From: JAYZVT01 sp050248375
Lineage (GTDB): Bacteria; Pseudomonadota; Alphaproteobacteria; Rhizobiales; Methyloligellaceae
NCBI GenBank assembly: GCA_050248375.1
Contig: JBFWSL010000229.1
Span: forward strand, 1-5,893
Reading direction: 5' to 3'
Length of the DNA: 5,893 bases
Positions 1 to 4,816 of this stretch are shown here, one piece after another. A model generated the notes under the pieces. It saw only the letters and a program-made list of their open reading frames with translations. It did not search any database and was not told the origin of the DNA. Position numbers and translations under genes: made by a program. How positions within the stretch are numbered: position 1 is the stretch's first letter; every line of letters begins with the position of its first letter.

Positions 1-55
1 CCGATATCCGCTCCCACTGCTCGTCGCCAAGGATCAGGCGATCCAGAACTCCCAT
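1..55 (-). mobile_element. IS5-family transposase, N-terminal fragment (runs off the left edge)
   Basis: The reverse strand from 55 to 1 encodes MGVLDRLILGDEQWERIS and stays open to the window edge. The 'L-x-D-E-Q-W-E-R-I' pattern is the typical opening of IS5-family (DDE) transposases of the kind common in rhizobia. The ATG (minus strand, 55-53) is preceded by a GGAGG ribosome binding site (complement of 61-65) with a 5-base spacer, which fixes the start. Only 18 codons are visible, so catalytic residues, frame integrity and the exact subgroup cannot be judged. The gene points away from the cyn operon. The family call is from recognition of the N-terminal motif alone. Confidence 0.75.
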
Positions 56-84
56 GGCTGCCTCCAAAAGGCAGTCTTGAATCT

Positions 85-106
85 GATTCCCTCAACCTTG
101 GGAATC
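85..106. repeat. Perfect 7-bp inverted repeat in the IS end region
   Basis: GATTCCC (85-91) and GGGAATC (100-106) are perfect reverse complements separated by 8 bases. The pair lies between the transposase start and the presumed outer end of the element, about 30 bases upstream of the transposase ATG. It may belong to the terminal or subterminal inverted repeat region that the transposase binds, or form a hairpin in the transposase leader. The outer boundary of the IS is not certain. A CTAG at 124-127 would fit a YTAR-type IS5 target duplication, but the other end of the element is outside the window. Confidence 0.4.
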
Positions 107-143
107 CCAAGAGTCCACACGACCTAGATCACGACGATGATAA

Positions 144-192
144 GCTGGAGCGGGATGCGGACGGGACAGGCTTTTCCTCATTCCGCTCCAGC
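144..192. repeat. 14-bp near-perfect inverted repeat in the cyn upstream region
   Basis: Arms 144-157 and 179-192 (outer part GCTGGAGCGG / CCGCTCCAGC) are complementary over 14 bp with one mismatch (G154 opposite T182, a wobble pair in RNA). The loop is 21 bases. It sits between the IS end and the cyn promoter. It could be a terminator stem of a gene displaced by the IS, or a protein-binding dyad. No T-tract follows immediately; a T5 run comes about 20 bases later at 213-217. The function is unknown. Confidence 0.45.
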
Positions 193-245
193 ACACACAG
201 GCGGGTGACGGATTTTTCTCGCCGCCGCGGCGGGCTGAATTCTTG

Positions 246-263
246 TGCAGTTGCCATGCTGCA
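246..263. promoter_or_regulatory. 18-bp dyad, possible upstream activator (NtrC-like) site
   Basis: TGCAG (246-250) and CTGCA (259-263) form a perfect 5-bp dyad with 8 bases between the arms. Its centre lies about 105 bp upstream of the start point predicted from the sigma-54 element, a usual distance for enhancer-bound activators such as NtrC. The half-sites resemble NtrC half-sites (TGCAC/GTGCA), but the last base differs and the spacing is one base longer than the 17-bp consensus. The assignment is tentative. A 12-bp GC palindrome lies just upstream at 222-233. Confidence 0.3.
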
Positions 264-333
264 TTGCCGAAGAAAACGGCCCGTTATTCCGATGACAACA
301 TGCAACTTTCTGTAATTATGAACAAAAACGCAA

Positions 334-349
334 TGGCATACGTCTTGCG
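334..349 (+). promoter_or_regulatory. Sigma-54 (RpoN) -24/-12 promoter of the cyn operon
   Basis: TGGCATACGTCTTGCG matches the sigma-54 consensus TGGCACG-N4-TTGCW at the key positions. GG (335-336) and GC (347-348) are at exactly the required spacing, with the full TTGC of the -12 element. Deviations are T for C at 339, A for G at 340, and G for W at 349. Transcription would start near 360, giving an untranslated leader of about 40-50 bases before cynA. The stretch just upstream (roughly 285-333) is AT-rich compared with the rest of the window, as is usual for bent enhancer-promoter DNA. Sigma-54 control with a distal dyad suggests activation under nitrogen limitation; this is inference. Confidence 0.65.
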
Positions 350-411
350 TTGCAACACCCCATCGGACCGTTCCGGCCTGAATCACAAAACAAGAGACGA
401 TGGGGTGTCAG

Positions 412-1785
412 ATGAGCTTCACGAAAGATCCCTATGACGCGGACGTGCGTCTCGGCAACGGATGCAGTTGCGGCTGCCATTCGAGCCAGGCGGAACACGA
501 CGCGGCGTCCAGCACGGATGCCAACCCGGCCACGGAAGACCTGCTCGCCCAAGCGGTCGAGACGTCCATCGTGCGCAGCATTTTCGGAACGGACATCGCC
601 CGCCGCAATTTCCTGAAGGCGGTCGGCGCGACCACCGCCGCCGCCGCCATAGCCGAGGTGTTCCCCCTGGGCATCGCCAAGTCGCTCGCGGCGGAAGCCG
701 GCGGCAAGCTGGAGAAGAGCAAGCTTTCGGTCGGCTTCGTGCCGATCACCTGCGCCACACCGATCATCATGGCGCACCCGATGGGCTTCTATAAGAAGTA
801 CGGGCTCGATGTGGACGTCATCAAGACGGCCGGCTGGGCGGTGTCGCGCGACAAGTCGCTGTCGGGCGAATACGACGCCTCGCACATGCTGACGCCGATG
901 CCGCTGGCGATCACGGTCGGCGCGGGGTCCACCGCCACGCCCTGGACCATGCCGGCGGTGGAGAACATCAACGGCCAGGCCATCACCCTGTCCGTCAAGC
1001 ACAAGGACAAGAACGACCCGAAGATGTGGAAGGGCTTCAAGTTCGCCGTGCCCTTCGACTATTCCATGCACAACTTCCTGCTGCGCTACTACGTGGCCGA
1101 GCATGGACTCGATCCGGACAAGGACATCCAGATCCGCGTGCTGCCGCCTCCGGAGATGGTCGCCAACCTCGCCGCCGACAACGTGGACGGCTACCTGGCG
1201 CCGGACCCGTTCAACCAGCGCGCCGTCTATGACGGCGTCGGCTACATCCACAAGCTGACCAAGGAAATCTGGGAAGGTCATCCCTGCTGCGCCTTCGCGG
1301 CGAGCCAGAAATTCGTCGACGAGATGCCCAACACCTTCATCGCCCTCTACAAGGCGATCATCGATGCGACGCAGTTCGCCCACAAGCCGGAGAACCGCAA
1401 GGAAGTGGCCGCGGCCATCTCGCCGAAGAACTACCTGAACCAGCCGGTGACGGTGGTCGAGCAGGTGCTGACGGGAACCTTCGCCGACGGGCTCGGCGGG
1501 GTGCAGAAGGTGCCGAACCGCATCGACTTCGATCCCTTCCCCTATCATTCGATGGCGGTATGGATTCTCACGCAGATGAAGCGCTGGGGCTACATCAAGG
1601 GCGACGTGGACTACAAGAAGGTGGCCGAGCAGGTCTATCTGGCTTCGCGCGCCACGACGGTCATGAAGGAAATGGGCCTGACGCCGCCGACCGCCACTTA
1701 TCAGAAGTACACCATCATGGGTAAGGAGTTCGATCCGGACAAGGCGGATGCATATGCCGCCTCCTTCGCCATCGGGAGGGTGTGA
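412..1785 (+). CDS. cynA: Cyanate ABC transporter, Tat-exported substrate-binding protein (NrtA/CmpA-like)
   Basis: Periplasmic solute-binding protein of the NrtA/CmpA/SsuA class, 457 aa. It would capture the anion and deliver it to the permease. A twin-arginine signal is visible: RRNFLK at residues 64-69, then an Ala-rich hydrophobic stretch (about 70-82) and a likely cleavage region near 94-96. The mature domain opens with VGFVPITCATPIIMAHPMGF (108-127), the usual start of the NrtA fold. An unusual leader of more than 60 residues precedes the RR pair and contains C18, C20, C22, H23 and H29. The chosen ATG follows GGGGTG with suitable spacing; an in-frame ATG at 400 (4 residues longer, behind AAGAGA) is also possible. 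The stop overlaps the next start (TGATG). Substrate is inferred from linkage to cyanase; nitrate or another small anion cannot be excluded from this protein alone. Confidence 0.85.
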   Translation: MSFTKDPYDADVRLGNGCSCGCHSSQAEHDAASSTDANPATEDLLAQAVETSIVRSIFGTDIARRNFLKAVGATTAAAAIAEVFPLGIAKSLAAEAGGKLEKSKLSVGFVPITCATPIIMAHPMGFYKKYGLDVDVIKTAGWAVSRDKSLSGEYDASHMLTPMPLAITVGAGSTATPWTMPAVENINGQAITLSVKHKDKNDPKMWKGFKFAVPFDYSMHNFLLRYYVAEHGLDPDKDIQIRVLPPPEMVANLAADNVDGYLAPDPFNQRAVYDGVGYIHKLTKEIWEGHPCCAFAASQKFVDEMPNTFIALYKAIIDATQFAHKPENRKEVAAAISPKNYLNQPVTVVEQVLTGTFADGLGGVQKVPNRIDFDPFPYHSMAVWILTQMKRWGYIKGDVDYKKVAEQVYLASRATTVMKEMGLTPPTATYQKYTIMGKEFDPDKADAYAASFAIGRV

Positions 1786-2630
1786 TGGCCCGCCAGCTTC
1801 CGCTGCCGGTTCAGGCGGCGGTGCTGTCGGTGGTGATCTTCGCGGTCTTCATACTTGTATGGCAGCTCGCGGTGGGTCCCTCCGGCGGCAGCGCTGGCGG
1901 CATGGACCCCGAGCTTGCGGCCCTTCTGGGGCCGCAAGCGAAGGGCGCCTCGGCTTTTCCCGCGCCCGGCGACGTTTTCAAGGAACTGTGGCGGCACGTC
2001 ACCGACCCGTTCTACGACAAGGGGCCGAACGACAAGGGCATCGGCATCCAACTCGCCTATTCGCTGGCCCGCGTCACGCTCGGCTTCGGCATGGCCGCGC
2101 TGGTGGCCATTCCCTTCGGATTCCTGATCGGAATGAGCGAGCTGATCTACAAGGCGCTCGATCCCTTCTTCCAGATACTGAAGCCGATCTCGCCGCTCGC
2201 GTGGATGCCGCTGGCGCTCTACACGATCAAGGATTCCAACGCGAGTTCGGTGTTCGTGATCTTCATCTGCTCGCTGTGGCCCATGCTGATCAACACCGCC
2301 TTCGGCGTGGGGACGGTGCGGCGCGAGTATCTCAACGTCGCCAAGACGCTCGAGCTGGGGCCGCTGCGCACCGCCTGGAAAGTGATTCTTCCCGCGGCCG
2401 CGCCCACCATCGTCACCGGCATGCGCATCTCCATCGGCATCGCCTGGCTGGTGATCGTGGCGGCGGAGATGCTCGTCGGCGGAACCGGCATCGGCTACTT
2501 CGTCTGGAATGAGTGGAACAACCTGTCGATCACCAATGTGGTGGCGGCGATCGTGTTCATCGGCCTGGTCGGGCTTGTCCTGGACCAGCTCATGGGGCGG
2601 CTGCAGCGCGTCGTGTCCTACGTCGAATAG
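1785..2630 (+). CDS. cynB: Cyanate ABC transporter, inner-membrane permease (NrtB-like)
   Basis: Binding-protein-dependent transport permease of the BPD_transp_1/NrtB type, 281 aa. It would form a homodimeric channel in the inner membrane. Hydrophobic segments appear at about residues 11-29, 91-116, 125-147, 155-175, 210-232 and 250-270. The ATPase-contacting EAA loop is readable near 180-208 (NVAKTLELGPLRTAWKVILP, with the conserved G at 192 and the ILP ending). A hydrophilic Gly/Ala-rich periplasmic stretch (31-60) follows the first membrane helix. The ATG at 1785 shares its A with the TGA of cynA and lies 5 bases after GGAGG (1775-1779), which indicates translational coupling. A GTG at 1782 is in frame but too close to that ribosome binding site. 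No truncation or frameshift is visible. Confidence 0.88.
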   Translation: MARQLPLPVQAAVLSVVIFAVFILVWQLAVGPSGGSAGGMDPELAALLGPQAKGASAFPAPGDVFKELWRHVTDPFYDKGPNDKGIGIQLAYSLARVTLGFGMAALVAIPFGFLIGMSELIYKALDPFFQILKPISPLAWMPLALYTIKDSNASSVFVIFICSLWPMLINTAFGVGTVRREYLNVAKTLELGPLRTAWKVILPAAAPTIVTGMRISIGIAWLVIVAAEMLVGGTGIGYFVWNEWNNLSITNVVAAIVFIGLVGLVLDQLMGRLQRVVSYVE

Positions 2631-2654
2631 TCCAAGAAGAAACGGAGAGAGGAC

Positions 2655-3551
2655 ATGAGCAAATCCTTCATCAGCGTGGAAGGCCTGTCCAAGACCTTTC
2701 CCGAGCCGACGGGCAAGGGCGACTTCACGGTCTTCGAGGACGTCTGGTTCGGCATCGAGGAAAGCGAGTTCGTCTGCATCATCGGCCATTCGGGATGCGG
2801 CAAGTCCACGATCCTGAACGTGCTCGCGGGCCTCGACGTGCCGACGTCGGGCGTCATCCTGGTGGGCGGGGAGCCGGTTTCGGGACCGAGCCTCGACCGG
2901 GCGGTGATCTTCCAGGGCCATGCGCTGATGCCGTGGATGACGGCACTGGAGAATATCCAGATCGCCGTCGGCTCGCGGCACCGCGACTGGTCACGGCAGC
3001 AGGTGCGCGAGCATTGCGAGAAATATCTCGGGCTGGTGCACCTGGAGGGCGCGGCCAACAAGAAGCCGTCGCAGCTCTCGGGCGGCATGAAGCAGCGCGT
3101 CGGCATCGCCCGGGCGCTTTCCATAGAGCCGCAGATCCTGCTCATGGACGAACCGTTCAGCGCCCTCGACGCGCTGACGCGGGGATCGCTGCAGGACGAG
3201 ATGCTCAGCCTGTGCGCCAAGACGCGCCAGACCACCTTCATGATCACCCACGACGTGGACGAGGCGCTGCTGCTGGCCGACAAGATCCTGCTGATGACCA
3301 ACGGCCCGAACGCGTTCATCGCGGAGATCGTGGTGAACACGCTGCCGCGCGACCGCTCGCGGCACACGCTGCACAAGCACGACGCGTACTACCCGTTGCG
3401 GAACCATCTCATCGACTTCCTGGTCTCCAGGTCGAAGGAGATGTCCTCCGCGGACAACGGCGAGAACTACCGCCCGCCGGTGGTGCAGGTGGGCCACAGG
3501 AGGGTCAAGCCCGCGGCGCCGAAGCTGGTGCAGCCGGCGGTCAACCAGTGA
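2655..3551 (+). CDS. cynD: Cyanate ABC transporter, ATP-binding protein (NrtD/SsuB-like)
   Basis: Cytoplasmic ATPase subunit that would power the importer, 298 aa. All nucleotide-binding motifs are intact: Walker A GHSGCGKST (44-52), Q-loop Q87 in FQGHALMPW, signature LSGGMKQR (141-148), Walker B ILLMDEP (161-167), D-loop SALD (169-172) and switch His199 in ITHDVDEA. The sequence matches the nitrate/sulfonate/bicarbonate importer ATPases. The fold should end near residue 260, and a further tail of about 38 residues, rich in Pro, Val and basic residues, follows. The ATG is preceded by a purine-rich GGAGAGAGG (2644-2652) and lies 24 bases after the cynB stop, so it belongs to the same transcript. 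Substrate is assigned by context. Confidence 0.9.
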   Translation: MSKSFISVEGLSKTFPEPTGKGDFTVFEDVWFGIEESEFVCIIGHSGCGKSTILNVLAGLDVPTSGVILVGGEPVSGPSLDRAVIFQGHALMPWMTALENIQIAVGSRHRDWSRQQVREHCEKYLGLVHLEGAANKKPSQLSGGMKQRVGIARALSIEPQILLMDEPFSALDALTRGSLQDEMLSLCAKTRQTTFMITHDVDEALLLADKILLMTNGPNAFIAEIVVNTLPRDRSRHTLHKHDAYYPLRNHLIDFLVSRSKEMSSADNGENYRPPVVQVGHRRVKPAAPKLVQPAVNQ

Positions 3552-3552
3552 G

Positions 3553-3567
3553 GCCGGCAGGACCGGC
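3553..3567 (+). repeat. Small GC hairpin in the cynD-cynS gap
   Basis: GCCGG (3553-3557) and CCGGC (3563-3567) are complementary with a 5-base loop, starting just after the cynD stop. This is the only sizeable gap inside the operon (56 bases). A hairpin here could affect mRNA stability, so that cynS is expressed at a different level from the transporter genes. Such short GC repeats also arise by chance in DNA this GC-rich, so the functional call is weak. Confidence 0.25.
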
Positions 3568-3607
3568 GGCAAAAGGATCGAAGCAAGACCGGAAAGGGAG
3601 CAATGTC

Positions 3608-4111
3608 ATGGCTACTATCACCCCCATGCCCACCTCGGGCGGCGCACCCGCCGCGCTGATGAGCAAACTCGAAATGACCGAGATCATCATGGCGGCCAAG
3701 TTCGCCAAGGGAGCGAGCTGGGCCGATATCTCGGACGCCGCGGAAATGTCGGAAGTGTTCGTCGTCTCCGCCTGCCTGGGCCAGAACACGCTGCCCGCCA
3801 AGGCGGCGGCGAAGGTGGTGGAGTATCTCGGTCTCGGCAACCGCGCCAAGGACGTGGAGATCGCGCTGCAGCTTCCGCCGAAGAAGGCGCAGGAGGCCGA
3901 GATGGTGTCCAAGGACCCGCTGATCTACCGCTTCCACGAGATCACCTATGTCTATGGCGACACCATCAAGGAGATCATTCACGAGAAGTTCGGCGACGGC
4001 ATCATGAGCGCCATCGACTTCGACCTGAAGATCGAGAAGGTGGAGAATCCCAAGGGCGACCGGGTGAAGGTCACCATGACCGGAAAGTTCCTGCCCTATA
4101 ACCAGTGGTAG
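3608..4111 (+). CDS. cynS: Cyanase (cyanate hydratase / cyanate lyase)
   Basis: Cytoplasmic enzyme that converts cyanate and bicarbonate to carbamate and CO2; the carbamate then releases ammonia and CO2. It has 167 aa, slightly longer than the 156 aa of E. coli CynS because of an N-terminal extension of about 15 residues. The N-terminal helical HTH-like domain spans about 20-90 and the catalytic domain about 100-167. The family's catalytic triad is present: R108, E111 and S134 (E. coli R96, E99, S122), in YRFHE and FGDGIMSAIDF. The family ending GKFLPYNQW is intact. The loop before the catalytic Arg is atypical: SKDPLIYR replaces PTDPxxYR, and Q95 stands where E. coli has C83. The ATG follows GGGAG (3596-3600) with 7 bases between. 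The same frame is open far upstream through cynD, but only the part from 3608 resembles cyanase. It is the last gene of the operon. Confidence 0.95.
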   Translation: MATITPMPTSGGAPAALMSKLEMTEIIMAAKFAKGASWADISDAAEMSEVFVVSACLGQNTLPAKAAAKVVEYLGLGNRAKDVEIALQLPPKKAQEAEMVSKDPLIYRFHEITYVYGDTIKEIIHEKFGDGIMSAIDFDLKIEKVENPKGDRVKVTMTGKFLPYNQW

Positions 4112-4122
4112 GCGGCCACGCC

Positions 4123-4137
4123 CGATCGGACCGATCG
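4123..4137. repeat. 15-bp palindrome after cynS
   Basis: CGATCGG and CCGATCG flank a single A (4130), giving a perfect 7-bp inverted repeat 11 bases after the cynS stop. With one central base it would need to open part of the stem to fold as RNA. It could add to mRNA 3'-end protection or be a binding dyad. The role is not determined. Confidence 0.35.
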
Positions 4138-4140
4138 CTC

Positions 4141-4177
4141 CGGCCGTCCGGCTCCCGCCGGGCGGCCGTCCGCTTTT
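4141..4177 (+). terminator. Likely rho-independent-type terminator after cynS
   Basis: A 12-bp GC stem (4141-4152 with 4157-4168, one G-T wobble at 4147) closes on a TCCC loop. It is followed after 5 bases by TTTT (4174-4177). The position, 30 bases after cynS and between two convergent genes, supports a terminator role. The T-tract is short and displaced from the stem. The right half also pairs in another way: 4152-4161 and 4187-4196 form a perfect 10-bp repeat, and 4178-4190 is a further 5-bp stem, so several mutually exclusive folds exist. Confidence 0.55.
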
Positions 4178-4202
4178 CCGGAGAGTCCGGCGGGAGGGCG
4201 GT

Positions 4203-4664
4203 TCAGCGGGCGGAGGCGGCGCTCGCCGCGTCCTCGGACAACTGCTTCAGCCTTGCCATGCGGTGGGAAAGCCGCCGCAGCTCGACAGGCTGGCGGAGCA
4301 ATGCCATCACCTTCGGACTCCAGCCGGACAGGTTGGAGACCTCGTCATAGGCGACGAAGGTGCCGGTGCCGATGGGACCAAGCTGCAATTCGATGTCGTG
4401 CACGAGACCCCTGCCCGACAACCGCATGGCGAACAGGCGGCATGGCTCGTAGGCGGTGATCTCTCCCTGCCTCTGAAGGGCGCCGCCGCGTCCACGCAAG
4501 ATCTGCCGCACCTTCGCGCCGACAGGCTTTTCGGGATCGAAGCCGCCAGGGCAATCCATGAGGTGAAGTTCGGGCGACCATGCCAGCCAGTTTTCCGGCA
4601 TGCCCACATACCGCCATATCCGCTCGGCCGGAGCCTCTATGGCCACCTGGAACCCGATCCGCAT
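4203..4664 (-). CDS. SRPBCC (START/polyketide-cyclase-like) family protein
   Basis: Small soluble protein, 153 aa from the chosen start. The opening (FQVAIEAPAERIWRYVGMPENWLAWSPE, residues 5-32, read as 'I-x-A-P-x-x-x-I-W-x-x-x' followed by 'W-x-x-W-x-P-E') is the usual start of SRPBCC ligand-binding folds: a beta strand, then a helix, then the W/P segment. The region 47-115 shows the alternating beta pattern (GAKVRQIL, GEITAYEPCRLFAMRL, THDIEL-like and GTFVAYDEVS strands), and a long basic C-terminal helix ends the protein. These folds bind hydrophobic ligands; the ligand here cannot be read. The start at 4664 follows GGAG with a 6-base spacer. In-frame ATGs at 4676 and 4835 are also open, but the longer leader has no SRPBCC character and the longest version would overlap the divergent gene. 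It is convergent with cynS and has no evident role in cyanate use. Confidence 0.7.
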   Translation of the reverse strand: MRIGFQVAIEAPAERIWRYVGMPENWLAWSPELHLMDCPGGFDPEKPVGAKVRQILRGRGGALQRQGEITAYEPCRLFAMRLSGRGLVHDIELQLGPIGTGTFVAYDEVSNLSGWSPKVMALLRQPVELRRLSHRMARLKQLSEDAASAASAR

Positions 4665-4816
4665 GGAAAGCTCCATAGCCGGTTCCGAATACCGGGAGCA
4701 TCGGCATATCCATTTACCCTTAAAATGGCCCGCCATTGAAGATTCGGCCGCAAGGGCCTCTATTCCCGCGCAACGGCACATTTCCCCATTGGGCCACGAC
4801 TGCGGGGCGGTTGCTA
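4665..4816. promoter_or_regulatory. Divergent intergenic region with CCATT dyad cluster
   Basis: This 152-bp gap must hold the promoters of both flanking genes. At its centre CCATTT (4710-4715) and AAATGG (4723-4728) form a dyad with a 7-base spacer. AATGG (4724-4728) then pairs with CCATT (4733-4737) across 4 bases. The middle half-site is thus shared by two overlapping dyads, an arrangement that could be an operator for a dimeric regulator. AT-rich stretches near 4701-4727 could hold -10 elements on either strand, but no convincing -35/-10 pair could be assigned. Confidence 0.35.

Noticed and set aside
316..1548. 410-codon open frame on the minus strand opposite cynA
   Set aside because: The translation is Arg/His/Val-rich low-complexity sequence with no family motif, and it mirrors the cynA codons. 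It is an antisense shadow of a GC-rich gene.
1782..1784. GTG start for the permease
   Set aside because: It leaves too little space after GGAGG, while the ATG at 1785 has proper spacing and the common TGATG overlap.
1701..2981. 426-codon open frame on the minus strand opposite cynB/cynD
   Set aside because: It spans two well-supported plus-strand genes and its product is His/Asp/Arg-rich without any domain. It is an artefact of GC-biased codons.
412..3551. Nitrate (nrt), bicarbonate (cmp) or sulfonate (ssu) importer
   Set aside because: The subunits are of this broad class, but no nitrate reductase or sulfonatase is nearby and cynS follows in the same operon. Cyanate is the better assignment, though mixed specificity stays possible.
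2513..3607. Long in-frame upstream extension of cynS (532 aa in total)
   Set aside because: The extension overlaps cynD in another frame and has shadow-type composition. Cyanase homology and a proper ribosome binding site both begin at 3608.
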